A stretch of DNA of 64,000 bases from CAZEAC01 sp964510065 (GTDB taxonomy: Bacteria; Bdellovibrionota_C; UBA2361; CAIXSY01), in assembly GCA_964510065.1 (NCBI GenBank), contig CAZEAC010000016.1:9417-73416 (forward strand), written 5' to 3'. Shown in pieces: positions 54,173 to 62,978 of this stretch. The translations under genes and the position numbers were made by a program. The stretch's first letter is position 1. The number at the start of each line of letters is the position of its first letter. A model generated the notes under the pieces. That model made no database searches. It saw only the letters and a program-made list of their open reading frames with translations, and was not told where the DNA came from.

Positions 54173-54362
54173 TTTCTAATTTCATAGAAATTATCGTAAT
54201 AATTATTTTCCTTAAAATCACAGTTAATATAAAATAAGCATATTCAACTAGTTATATGTGCCGAGCTCCGAACAATCGTTCTTGTACTCACTAAATTTGT
54301 TTCCTTCCGCATTGGTTTATTGCTATGTTCTTGTTATTGGCAACTACTTTGAGGAGGAGAAA

Positions 54363-55007
54363 ATGTCAACTTTGCCACGGAAGGGAAACAAGAAGGGAAC
54401 TAAGGGAAACGCTACTAAGGAAGGGGCTAATTACGAGGCACTTATTTTGGACAATCGAGAGAAGGCGCACCGTATGGCGTACGGCATCCTTCGCGGGTTT
54501 GGAAGCACGATCGACCAGGATGAAATTGTGAGCGCCGCCGACCTCGCACTCTGCGAGGCCGCAAGCCGCTACGAACCGCGTCCGAACGCTTGCTTCACGA
54601 CCTATCTTTACTACTTTATTAAGGGCGAAATCGTTCGTTCGATGCAGGAGAGCGCCAGATCCGCGGCAAACGCGGAAGCACAGAAACACGCGCTTTCCGC
54701 GCATGAATCAGAGCATGCCCAGGAGGTCATCGACCTCGAGGCAAGCCATGTTGACGAAAATAAGAGCAGCTGTCCGGAGCGTATTGCGTACCAGGACGAG
54801 CTTCGAAAGATGTGTCGAGCCGCAGTCGCTATGCTTTCCGATGTGGAGCGAGCGGTAGTACTAGAATCGCATATCGAAGAGAACCCAATGCTCGGGATTG
54901 CGAAGAAGCTCGGCTATAGCCGCGGGCACCTTTTTGCAATCCGAAAGAACGCTGAAAGGAAGCTTAAACGCCACTTCGAGAACTCAGATTTTGATTTGGC
55001 TGCATAA
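54363..55007 (+). CDS. Small sigma70-family sigma factor
   Basis: 214 residues from the ATG at 54363, set by the strong Shine-Dalgarno run GAGGAGGAG (54351-54359); an upstream in-frame ATG at 54258 lacks one. Region 2 is TIDQDEIVSAADLALCEAAS and CFTTYLYYFIKGEIVRSMQE (with the YxYFIKGEI core). Region 4 is LSDVERAVVLESHIEENPML to KLGYSRGHLFAIRKNAERKL. Region 3 is reduced. Lack of an anti-sigma gene nearby leaves its control unknown. The preceding 190 bp is AT-rich. Confidence 0.8.
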   Translation: MSTLPRKGNKKGTKGNATKEGANYEALILDNREKAHRMAYGILRGFGSTIDQDEIVSAADLALCEAASRYEPRPNACFTTYLYYFIKGEIVRSMQESARSAANAEAQKHALSAHESEHAQEVIDLEASHVDENKSSCPERIAYQDELRKMCRAAVAMLSDVERAVVLESHIEENPMLGIAKKLGYSRGHLFAIRKNAERKLKRHFENSDFDLAA

Positions 55008-55065
55008 TAACGAGTAATATTATGTAGTTAAATTGTTCTAAAAACCACTGTTAAAAAGCCAGAGT

Positions 55066-55099
55066 GGGGTACAATGCAACCTAATGAGCATTGTACCCC
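55066..55099 (+). promoter_or_regulatory. 12-bp inverted repeat with the start codon in its loop
   Basis: ggggtacaatgc (55066-55077) and gcattgtacccc (55088-55099) are exact complements around a ten-base loop that contains the ATG at 55084. It could be an operator for a dimeric repressor or an mRNA hairpin that hides the start. There is no separate Shine-Dalgarno sequence. Confidence 0.6.
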
Positions 55100-56280
55100 G
55101 CGCTGCCGCGAAAACCTCAACTGGTCGTGGACGCGCTACTATACCTCAAGCAAGCCTGCTGAACCTTGGCACTGCAGTCCTTCCTGAGATCTTACATAAA
55201 ACTCGCGAGTGGACTCTCAGCCAACTCGTTGCTGCCCTGCGCGAGTCATCCGATCAAAATTGGCCACGAAGTGACACCGTCGGCAACACCCCTCAGCTTC
55301 GTGCGCGCCATCTTGAAGAGCGCTTTCGCAATGAGCTGAAGAACCGCCATGGAATCAAGTTTACCGGACGAATCTGGTTAAAGCATGAGGGCGCTAACTG
55401 TACTTCGACTCATAAAGACAGAGCGCTCATGCGTCATGCTGCGCGCGCTGTCGCCCTTGGCAAAAAGGAGATAACGATTGCGAGCTGTGGAAATGCCGGG
55501 GAAGCGCTCGCGGTGGCCGCTGCGCTTTATGGCCTTACCTGTACAATTTTTATTCCGCGTGCCTACGCCAAAGACTGCCCCCAAGTCATCAAACGCATGC
55601 AGCTTTGCGGCGCGAGTGTCGTGTTTACCGACGGAGACTACGACGATGCCGTTCGGCGCTCGGAAGCTCACGCGAAAAAACGCGGTATATATGACGCCAA
55701 TTCGAGCGGACCCAATCTCTGCGTTGAGCATGAGGGCTTCGCCGTTATTCCCGACGAAAGCGCGAATCAGCTGCTGAGCGAGGGGCCTGAGGTCAAAACA
55801 CCTGTCACCGCGTATGCAGTGCCGCTCGGAAACGGCGCGCTCTTTAGCGGGGTTTTTAGCGGAATTCGTACCTGCTTACAGAAGAGAACTTTGTCCCATA
55901 TGCCGCAGATGATTGGTGGTACCTGCCAAAAGAACAATCCGATCCTTGACGCCTTCCGCCACCAACAACGTTGCACAGAAGCAATGGAAAGTTGTCAGGT
56001 GACTGCGGCAACGGCGGCTCTCGCAACGCGCGATCCCTGTGATTCTGTTGGAGCGCTCGATGCAATTCGCTGTAGTGGTGGAGCGGTATACCATGTTGAT
56101 GATGCCATCCTTACCGAAATGTGCGACTGGATCAGGGAAGGCAATTCGAATACCGGCTGGAATCTTGACCCTCTAGAAGCCGGCGTTGCGGGACTTGCCG
56201 CGCTCTTTAAGGGGTTGGCGAAAGGAAAGATCGATCCTCATGGAACCTATGTCGCGATAATCAGTGGAGTAAAAGACTAA
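55084..56280 (+). CDS. Threonine synthase-like PLP enzyme
   Basis: 398 residues. TSTHKDRALMRHAARA holds the PLP lysine (Lys111) and IASCGNAGEALAVAAALYG the phosphate-binding loop, as in fold-type II enzymes such as ThrC. LTCTIFIPRAYAKDCPQVIK and the late GAVYHVDDAILTEMCDWIRE fit ThrC-like proteins. Substrate not proven; could be threonine synthase proper or a relative acting on a phospho-amino acid. Its start lies in a hairpin loop (55066-55099), and it overlaps the GNAT gene start by one base. Confidence 0.75.
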   Translation: MSIVPRAAAKTSTGRGRATIPQASLLNLGTAVLPEILHKTREWTLSQLVAALRESSDQNWPRSDTVGNTPQLRARHLEERFRNELKNRHGIKFTGRIWLKHEGANCTSTHKDRALMRHAARAVALGKKEITIASCGNAGEALAVAAALYGLTCTIFIPRAYAKDCPQVIKRMQLCGASVVFTDGDYDDAVRRSEAHAKKRGIYDANSSGPNLCVEHEGFAVIPDESANQLLSEGPEVKTPVTAYAVPLGNGALFSGVFSGIRTCLQKRTLSHMPQMIGGTCQKNNPILDAFRHQQRCTEAMESCQVTAATAALATRDPCDSVGALDAIRCSGGAVYHVDDAILTEMCDWIREGNSNTGWNLDPLEAGVAGLAALFKGLAKGKIDPHGTYVAIISGVKD

Positions 56281-56756
56281 TGGAAGCGCTAAAATTCGAA
56301 CTGTCTCCGGAAGTGCTGATTCGACCGGCGCAAAAGAGCGATCTCGCGCAGGTACTTGTGGTCGATCAGGAGTCTTTCAGTGCGGGAGGTGGCTACAATT
56401 TCCTTACCTTGCGCCAGATTCTGGATGCCGGTCCGGAATTTTTTCTTCTTGCGGAGGTTGAAGGCAAGACAGTCGGCTACATTGCCGCGCTCCCCGCTTC
56501 GACTCCTGGCCAGATCTGGATTATTTCAGTCGCAGTCTCCCCCAGCGCTCGAAAGACTCATGTGGCAAAAAGACTGTGCTACGAAATTTATCAGGTCTTG
56601 GTTCGACATGGCTTTCATGAAGTCTTTTTGACCGTTCGTCCCGAAAACCAGCCAATTTTGCGCATCGCAAAAGCGTTCCAAATGCAGCTTGTACGCGAAG
56701 AGCCTGATTATTTCGGCCCAGGCGAAGCGCGGCTAGTTTTAAGCTGTAAGATTTAG
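56280..56756 (+). CDS. GNAT-family N-acetyltransferase (RimI-like)
   Basis: 158 residues. IRPAQKSDLAQVLVVDQESF and IWIISVAVSPSARKTHVAKR form the acetyl-CoA part; the usual R/QxxGxG/A loop reads ARKTHVAK, poorer in Gly than normal. NQPILRIAKAFQMQLVREEP is the usual helix. Acetylates an amine by family; coupling to the ThrC-like gene (stop and start share one base) suggests the amine is the product of that enzyme or its own regulator. Substrate unknown. Confidence 0.75.
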   Translation: MEALKFELSPEVLIRPAQKSDLAQVLVVDQESFSAGGGYNFLTLRQILDAGPEFFLLAEVEGKTVGYIAALPASTPGQIWIISVAVSPSARKTHVAKRLCYEIYQVLVRHGFHEVFLTVRPENQPILRIAKAFQMQLVREEPDYFGPGEARLVLSCKI

Positions 56757-56851
56757 CGGTAGTATCAATAATTACTGATACGCCACGGTGGAAAAGCTCC
56801 GACCCGCCCAATTGCTGCGACTACGGCCCCTATGATACCTTTCAGCGCAGC

Positions 56852-59089
56852 GTGGAAAAAGCTCTTTCAGACCAACCATCTACCCTATTTTCAGCTGCCT
56901 TGGCGCTTGCAATTTTTGGAGTTCTTGCCGGTTCGGTGCAGTTCTGGGACGGAAATGGCGCTTACCTCTTTCCTGCAGGGCGCTATTCGATTGTATGTGC
57001 CCTACTTTTAGCGCTCATCGCGATATTTTGGGGCAAAACAAAGAATTCCAAACTGCGACTTGAGCCTCAGGGCTTTGCGCTCGGACTGCTCCTGCTCTTT
57101 GTAAGTGACTGGCTGACACGGGGCTACAATCTTTTTCAAGGCCCTTCGATTCGTGGTGAAGTCTTGTTAGCAACGCTCCTATGCGCGTTTTTACTAAAAA
57201 GGCGCTGGCTTCATGCATTCTTGTTCCCACTACTCTTAGTCACACTCGTGTTGCTCTGGCATTGCTTTAACAGCACCGCTCAGGGACGATTGCTTACTTC
57301 CGACGATCACTCCTCTTTTATTTTACGGCTCACCCTGCTGAGGGACAATTTCCCAAACATTCCCTTTTTCTATCCATTCTGGAATGGTGGCATGGATGCC
57401 CGTGATTTTTTCGCCACGGGAAGCCTTAATCTGTTCTTCATCTTCCTTCCCATTTTGATCTTTGCTCAGCCAATCGTTGTCTACAATTTCATCGTATGCT
57501 CGGTAGCATTCTTGATCCTGCCAATAGCCACGTTCTTAGGCGCGCGAATTCTTAAGATGCGTTTTGCCGAGTCAGCGCTTGCGGGGCTCCTTACCTTGAC
57601 CTCTTCCCTTCTGCTTTACCGCTGGGGCTTAAAGTACGGAACGATGGGATTCTTTACTACCGCGGCGCTTGTGCCACTTAACCTCGCCCTTGCGATCAGG
57701 ATAATCTCGAGCCCAAACGATCTGCGCTGGCCGCTGATCCTTTCTTCAGTGATTACCTTCACCTTAATGCTTTTCTGGTCCCCTTCCGGTGTAGTTTTCA
57801 TTCCGACTATCATTGCCGCGCTCATAACCTTGCGTTCTCTCGTACGCTCGCTAAAGGTCGCGACGCTCGTGGTCGCGCTTCTCTCGATCAATCTCCCCTG
57901 GATCGCAGTGTTTGTATCAGTGTCAAAAGTTGCGCAATTTGCCACGATAGAAACTGATTCGAAAGAGGGCAGCGCGAAGCCGGTGGAATATCGCGCAAAA
58001 AGCTCAGTTCCTACTCCCGCAGAGCTGCTGCGACTCTTTGGCGAGGATAAAGCGGAGTTTTTTACCGCGCTCGAAAGAATTTCCGAGGAATCCTTAAAAC
58101 ATCTCAGAGAGAGCGCAATCTCTACTAATCCCCTCATACTCTTCTTTGCACTACCAGGAATTTTTCTTTTTACTGGCAAAGAGCGCTATCTTTATCTTGC
58201 GACATCGTTGTGGCTCTTATTCCTTGGAACATTCGTTGCAGTCCTTAAGCCGCAGCTCGAACTTGAAAGAATGTTGGTGGTTCTTACGCTTGTCGGCGCA
58301 ACACCAGCTGCGCGAGCTCTCTCGCTCCTCTTTGAAAAAGCGTCGCTCCCATCCGCGGCAAAATTATCTATTGTAAGCGCTGCGCTTTGTGGTGGCTTCG
58401 TTTTCAGCGGCCCACTTGTCTCCGGATCTATCGTAAAGAACCGCTCACTCGAGCAGATCCATTTCGCTTCTGATGCGCTTTACCAATTAGCGGAATATTT
58501 TCGTGAGAATTCGCGAGGTGGACGAGTACTTTTTTCGGGTTTCGCGCTGCATGAACTTGATGAAGGCCATCTTGCTCCCCTGAGCGTTCTGGCGAAAACG
58601 CCACTTATGGCATCGAGTCCATTTCACAATCTGTGGCGCTACCGACAGATCTTTCCTCCAAGCTTCATTGGAAGACAGGAAAGCGGCGGCATCGAAGAGT
58701 ATCTCGACCTCTACAATGTTTCTTTGGTACTCGCGCACGAAAAACAGTGGCGCGAATACTTTCAGTCGAAACCGGAGCTTTACCGAGAAGAGAAACGCAT
58801 AGGTCCCTATCTTATCTTTTCCCGGACAAGCTTTCCAAACAGCTATATCTTAAAGGGCTCTGCTGATGAGATCACTCAGCTTGAGAACGGAGTGAGCTTT
58901 ATCCCGCGCTCATCGGAAATTGTGCTTCGTTTTAACTACTTTCCATTCTTAGAGGCAAAAGGATGCGGCATTACCCAAGAATCGGTAGCTCCCGAAGTAA
59001 AGTTCGTCAAACTCACTAATTGTTATCTAGGAAGCAAGACGGTGCTTCGGTCCAAACCCGCGCGGACAAGAATCGGGAGGCAGCAATGA
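56852..59089 (+). CDS. Polytopic GT-C-like membrane protein
   Basis: 745 residues from GTG at 56852. About ten to twelve hydrophobic helices fill the first 500 residues; a soluble C-terminal part (about 540-745) follows. LTSDDHSSFILRLTLLRDNF has an Asp-Asp loop after helix 5 that fits the DD motif of GT-C transferases using lipid-linked sugars. FYPFWNGGMDARDFF is a related signature. Family-level homology is to YfhO/PTPS-related membrane proteins rather than a clear member. Overlaps the next gene by four bases. Confidence 0.6.
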   Translation: MEKALSDQPSTLFSAALALAIFGVLAGSVQFWDGNGAYLFPAGRYSIVCALLLALIAIFWGKTKNSKLRLEPQGFALGLLLLFVSDWLTRGYNLFQGPSIRGEVLLATLLCAFLLKRRWLHAFLFPLLLVTLVLLWHCFNSTAQGRLLTSDDHSSFILRLTLLRDNFPNIPFFYPFWNGGMDARDFFATGSLNLFFIFLPILIFAQPIVVYNFIVCSVAFLILPIATFLGARILKMRFAESALAGLLTLTSSLLLYRWGLKYGTMGFFTTAALVPLNLALAIRIISSPNDLRWPLILSSVITFTLMLFWSPSGVVFIPTIIAALITLRSLVRSLKVATLVVALLSINLPWIAVFVSVSKVAQFATIETDSKEGSAKPVEYRAKSSVPTPAELLRLFGEDKAEFFTALERISEESLKHLRESAISTNPLILFFALPGIFLFTGKERYLYLATSLWLLFLGTFVAVLKPQLELERMLVVLTLVGATPAARALSLLFEKASLPSAAKLSIVSAALCGGFVFSGPLVSGSIVKNRSLEQIHFASDALYQLAEYFRENSRGGRVLFSGFALHELDEGHLAPLSVLAKTPLMASSPFHNLWRYRQIFPPSFIGRQESGGIEEYLDLYNVSLVLAHEKQWREYFQSKPELYREEKRIGPYLIFSRTSFPNSYILKGSADEITQLENGVSFIPRSSEIVLRFNYFPFLEAKGCGITQESVAPEVKFVKLTNCYLGSKTVLRSKPARTRIGRQQ

Positions 59090-60762
59090 AGTTGAAGCTG
59101 CCCTATCTTCTTGTAAGCGTCCTTATTTGGCTGGCAATCTTCCACGCGGTTCGAAATGACTTGGCATTGCCTGCCGACTTTCGACCGACATCTCACAGTG
59201 AGTCTTCATGGTTCCCACTAATAAACCTTACTTCAAATTCATTTCATCTTTGGCGCGATCCTCCGCTCATCGGAATTTTTGCGGGCTCTCACGCGCAGCG
59301 CGGCATGCCGGGACTTCTGCCGTGCATTGTTATCTTTCTCGCTGGCTGCGCAATACTTTTTAGAAGAAACTCTTTTATTGAGGCGCTCACGGTAGCTTCC
59401 GCGCTGTCCGTAGCGCTACTGCTGCTTTTCGGCCGCGATTCAGTAATATTTGGATCATTGGCCTGGCTACCTTGGGTCACTCTTGCGATGCGCACGGGTA
59501 GCCGAAACCCGCTCGCCGCGGTGGGGACGCTTGTCGTCTTTTCCCTAGCTTTCGCGCTCGGCGCGAATCAATTTGGGCTCCTGCTATTTCCCTGCGCAGT
59601 GCTCGCGCTCGAGCCAAAAAAACGCGCTTTCGGTTTGCTGGTATTTGGCTTTTTTATTTTACTCACCTATCAGTGCACAATTCCGCCGTCTTCGATTCCA
59701 GAGTATCCGGCGCTTTCGCATGTAGTTCCTGACGATGGAATTTCAGGAATACTTCGACCATTAGTCACCATGGATGCGCCAATTCCTCTGATTGATCGTT
59801 TCGCTTTGCGACAAGCGCTGCAGCCTGCGCTGTTAACTGTCTTGGCCGGAGTGCTCGTGCTGCTTATTTCGCTACGAGGAAAAGATGAGCGACGAACATT
59901 TTATCCAGTCATTGGATTGCTTCTGATAGTGATTCTCGACTTGCTCCCTGCGGAATCCTTGGCACAAATTGCGCCGCTCTCAACAATTGAGCGGGTGTTT
60001 CCCAACTTGCGCGGCATAGCGCTCGCGCCGATGGCCCTTGCGGCGACGCTGTTTCTGGTCACGGCTTACGCGCTACGAGTCAATCGCGGTCCCCTTTTTA
60101 TCGGCCTCACCATGGCTGCATCAATTGTCTGGTATGCAAATAGCCGGAGTAGTAATAGGTATGGCATTGCCGTCAGCACCGAGCGGGTGGCAGTTGGGCG
60201 TGCGTCAATCGATCCGGTCTTCGACTCGGTGTTAATATCACCGTCACTCCGAGTTATCGCCGAGTATGGCGACTGGAGTATCGACGCGGAATCGAAAATC
60301 GCCGCATTTCAGAGTGTTTCACTCAAAGACAGTGACGCGACAGTTCACGGGTCAGACCGTGCGGAAATGATTGCACGACTCATGGATGGAAAGCCGCGGA
60401 GCCGATGGTCGCCAAAGAAGGGAAAACAGGAGGGCAACGAATGGCTTGAGTTTACCTTTCCTAATCCATTTCAGATATCAGGGATTGAACTTTCCCCCGG
60501 CGAATACAGCACTGATTTCCCCCGCGCATTAAGAATCCGCGCCGGCCAGGGTACCGATTGTGCCAATGCTCCCGTCGTATTTGAGACAAATTCGTGGCAG
60601 GGAGCGTTACGTTACACCAAAAGTGGCTTCCCATTTTTTGCCGGACAAGATCAAGTTCAGATCTATTTTAAAAATCAAATCGAGCTTCAATGTATAAAGG
60701 TCGAGCAGACCGGCCGTGCTCCTTTTGATTGGTCAGTGAGCGAAGTTCGGTTCTTTAGGTAA
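59086..60762 (+). CDS. Membrane protein with C-terminal F5/8-type carbohydrate-binding domain
   Basis: 558 residues from the ATG at 59086 (ATGA overlap). About eight to ten helices occupy the first 370 residues. The extracytoplasmic C-terminal part (about 423-558) has DGKPRSRWSPKKGKQEGNEW and WLEFTFPNPFQISGIELSPG, the pattern of discoidin/F5-8 type C domains that bind glycans. Partner of the preceding GT-C-like protein; together they may glycosylate or anchor a surface polymer. Convergent with nusB. Confidence 0.6.
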   Translation: MKLKLPYLLVSVLIWLAIFHAVRNDLALPADFRPTSHSESSWFPLINLTSNSFHLWRDPPLIGIFAGSHAQRGMPGLLPCIVIFLAGCAILFRRNSFIEALTVASALSVALLLLFGRDSVIFGSLAWLPWVTLAMRTGSRNPLAAVGTLVVFSLAFALGANQFGLLLFPCAVLALEPKKRAFGLLVFGFFILLTYQCTIPPSSIPEYPALSHVVPDDGISGILRPLVTMDAPIPLIDRFALRQALQPALLTVLAGVLVLLISLRGKDERRTFYPVIGLLLIVILDLLPAESLAQIAPLSTIERVFPNLRGIALAPMALAATLFLVTAYALRVNRGPLFIGLTMAASIVWYANSRSSNRYGIAVSTERVAVGRASIDPVFDSVLISPSLRVIAEYGDWSIDAESKIAAFQSVSLKDSDATVHGSDRAEMIARLMDGKPRSRWSPKKGKQEGNEWLEFTFPNPFQISGIELSPGEYSTDFPRALRIRAGQGTDCANAPVVFETNSWQGALRYTKSGFPFFAGQDQVQIYFKNQIELQCIKVEQTGRAPFDWSVSEVRFFR

Positions 60763-60793
60763 AACTTTCAAGCTGTGGATTCGCGAGCACTGG

Positions 60794-61264
60794 CTACGTC
60801 GCGCGCTTTGCTTCTTTCAAGTTATGACGCTCGGCAAGCTGGTCTAAGACGCCATTGATAAACATTGGTGCATCATCGCCGCTGAAGCGTTTTGCGATCT
60901 CGATTGCTTCGTTGATGGAGACGCTGACGGGGACTCCCTCAATATACAAAATTTCGAAGGTTGCAAGTCTTAGCAGGTTTCGATCGATTCGAGCCATTCG
61001 CGGAAGGCTCCAATTGGCGGAGATGGAGACTATCTCACGGTCCAGCTCTTCGAGACGGTCACGCACGCCGAAGATTAGCTCTTCAGCGAAGCGCAGATTC
61101 TCGCCCTCAACCGACGCAAGCTCACCATCTACCTTAGGTGTATCCTGCGTGGGGAAAAAATTTTCAAAGAAGCGAGATATCACCTCGTTGCTCCAATCAC
61201 TCAGTGAATCACACTGGTAGAGCGCCTGTAAGGCTACTTCCCTCGCTTTCCGTCGCGACTTCAT
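60794..61264 (-). CDS. nusB: Transcription antitermination factor NusB
   Basis: 156 residues. RRKAREVALQALYQCD at the N terminus, NWSLPRMARIDRNLLRLATF in the middle and VSVSINEAIEIAKRFSGDDA at the end are the NusB RNA-binding fold. Length is normal. It helps rRNA antitermination with NusE. Ends 32 bp from the convergent membrane-protein gene. Confidence 0.95.
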   Translation of the reverse strand: MKSRRKAREVALQALYQCDSLSDWSNEVISRFFENFFPTQDTPKVDGELASVEGENLRFAEELIFGVRDRLEELDREIVSISANWSLPRMARIDRNLLRLATFEILYIEGVPVSVSINEAIEIAKRFSGDDAPMFINGVLDQLAERHNLKEAKRAT

Positions 61265-61441
61265 TGACTCCGTACCCGTGTACCCAAAGATTCCCTCCCC
61301 TAGCTACAGAATAGCAGGAGCGGTCAATCTACCCTCTACCTTTCTGTTATCCAAATTTACGAAGAACCCGTAGCATAAAAAAAATTAATATTTTCAATGG
61401 ATTAGAGGCGAGACATCGAGGAATGTGCCATTACAAGTGCA

Positions 61442-61528
61442 ATGAGCAGGTATGGTTAAAATTGGCGAGTAACATTTGCGTTTGATGGAACTGACGTCAT
61501 TAACGTTGATTACGTCGACTATCATTAG
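61442..61528 (+). pseudogene. HigB toxin remnant (C-terminal end)
   Basis: The frame ending at TAG 61526-61528 reads NWRVTFAFDGTDVINVDYVD and then YH before the stop, the typical end of HigB RNase toxins, but a TAA at 61457-61459 and no recognisable start upstream break it. The stop overlaps the Shine-Dalgarno of the antitoxin gene, as in intact higBA operons. Confidence 0.55.
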
Positions 61529-61541
61529 GAAGAGTTAGTTT

Positions 61542-61826
61542 ATGATCATGCATAACCCTCTTCATCCAGGTCTCGTTATTAGAGAGCTTTGTTTGGAGCC
61601 GCTTAGGCTCGCAGTAACCGATGCGGCAAAGGCTCTTGGCGTCACACGCAAGAGCCTCTCAGAGCTTCTTAACGGAAAGTCGGGTATTAGTCCTGAAATG
61701 GCAATTCGGCTCTCTCTTGCTTTTGGTACGTCGGCCGAATCATGGATGAACCAGCAAGCTCAGTATGATCTTTGGAAGGCGCGCTTTAGTGGCAAGAAGT
61801 TGAAAGTCAAAAGACTTGCTGCTTAA
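61542..61826 (+). CDS. higA: HigA-family antitoxin (HTH)
   Basis: 94 residues. MHNPLHPGLVIRELCLEPL is the conserved HigA start; VTDAAKALGVTRKSLSELLN is the DNA-recognition helix pair; SAESWMNQQAQYDLWKAR the usual end. AGGAAGAG at 61527-61534 precedes the ATG by seven bases; an ATG two codons later is equally possible. Its toxin partner is broken, so it is an orphan that may now regulate other genes. Confidence 0.85.
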   Translation: MIMHNPLHPGLVIRELCLEPLRLAVTDAAKALGVTRKSLSELLNGKSGISPEMAIRLSLAFGTSAESWMNQQAQYDLWKARFSGKKLKVKRLAA

Positions 61827-61964
61827 GCTGATTTCATTTTTCATTGTTTTTGCATAATGACTCCTTCTCTCCCGGACTTCTCGCGAGCTTCTACCGCAGA
61901 GGCATAGCTTGTGATAATCTAGGACAACAGCGAACGCCCGTAGGGAAAAAAGATTTCGGCCAGT

Positions 61965-62702
61965 ATGACAAAGTCTTGGGAAGTGCTCAAACAGTGGGGA
62001 GAGAACAGCTCTCGCCTTGAACCACTTACAGGTGGAGTTGCCAATGACGTGTGGAGCGTGCGTGTTAACGGGCATCTTGCGGTCGGCCGTTTAGGCTCCA
62101 GAAGTAATGCCGATCTCGCGTGGGAAACCGCGCTCTTACAATTCCTTGATCGTCAAGGTTTGAGCGTACCGGTACCAATCCCAACCTTGGACGGTCGACT
62201 ATTCGCCGATGGCCTTGTAGTTATGACATATGTGGATGGCAGATCGCCCGAATCTGAGGCCGATTGGCGTCGCGTGGCTGATACCCTTCGCGAGTTACAT
62301 CGATTGACACAGAATTGGCCGCAGCGCCCGGGTTGGCGATCGTCGGTTGATCTTCTGCACGCAGAAACTGGGACAAAGATCGATCTCAATGCGATGCCGC
62401 CCGAGGGCGTTGCTCGGTGTCGAGCGGCGTGGGCACGACTCGCAGGACGGCAAATGTGCGTTATCCATGGCGACCCCAATCCTAGAAACATTCGCATAAA
62501 CATTGATCGGGTTGCTCTAATCGATTGGGACGAGGCGCACCTGGATGTTCCCGACCTCGACCTAGTGTTGCCGCACAATGCCGGCAATCTTCACGAAAGC
62601 GCGTACGACATCGCTGCGCAAGCGTCGGCCGCTTGGCAAGCCGCTGTTTGTTGGGACGACGAGTACGCAATCAAGAAACTTGCTGAAGTTCGAGTGCTCT
62701 GA
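61965..62702 (+). CDS. APH-family phosphotransferase
   Basis: 245 residues. LEPLTGGVANDVWSVRVNGH is the ATP-binding N lobe. VIHGDPNPRNIRINIDRVAL (near 164-183) is the Brenner catalytic motif, and IDWDEAHLDVPDLDLVLPHN supplies the metal-binding Asp. Standard aminoglycoside/choline/homoserine-kinase-like fold; substrate unknown, antibiotic resistance not implied. An isolated gene. Confidence 0.85.
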   Translation: MTKSWEVLKQWGENSSRLEPLTGGVANDVWSVRVNGHLAVGRLGSRSNADLAWETALLQFLDRQGLSVPVPIPTLDGRLFADGLVVMTYVDGRSPESEADWRRVADTLRELHRLTQNWPQRPGWRSSVDLLHAETGTKIDLNAMPPEGVARCRAAWARLAGRQMCVIHGDPNPRNIRINIDRVALIDWDEAHLDVPDLDLVLPHNAGNLHESAYDIAAQASAAWQAAVCWDDEYAIKKLAEVRVL

Positions 62703-62781
62703 GAAATAAATTGTAGAACTCGCTACCGAAGGCCTACTACTTTTTCTCAAAAAAGGACGACACTAAGAAATATTAAACTTT

Positions 62782-62963
62782 CTAGAAGTGGTTTCAAAAA
62801 TACCCCGTCGCGAGGAGCGGCCAGTTGGGTGAGATGCGAGGAAGCCGACAGAGCGAGCGCTTCGCTAGGCCTATCAGGCTTGCGAGCACTCGCGACGAGG
62901 CTGACGACGCAGATTACCCAACTAGACGTTCCGTAGTAGGGGTATTTTTGAAACCACTTCTAG
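62782..62963. repeat. 182-bp palindromic element, copy B
   Basis: Perfect 25-bp outer arms (62782-62806 and 62939-62963) begin ctagaagtggtttcaaaaat. Inner segments around agttgggt and acccaact also pair. The core (gagcgagcgc, tatcaggctt, gcgagcactcgcgac, gacgacgcag) matches copy A at 51821-52003, while the arms differ. It sits between the APH gene and the convergent secreted-protein gene. Nothing else is seen in this 276-bp gap. Confidence 0.85.
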
Positions 62964-62978
62964 TGCAAATGTGGCCTT

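Noticed and set aside
55066..55099. Inverted repeat considered as terminator of the sigma-factor gene
   Set aside because: No U-run follows, and the arms straddle the next gene's start codon; regulatory role preferred.
57616..58179. 187-codon open frame on the minus strand
   Set aside because: Lies inside the GT-C-like membrane gene; translation looks random and Ser-rich.
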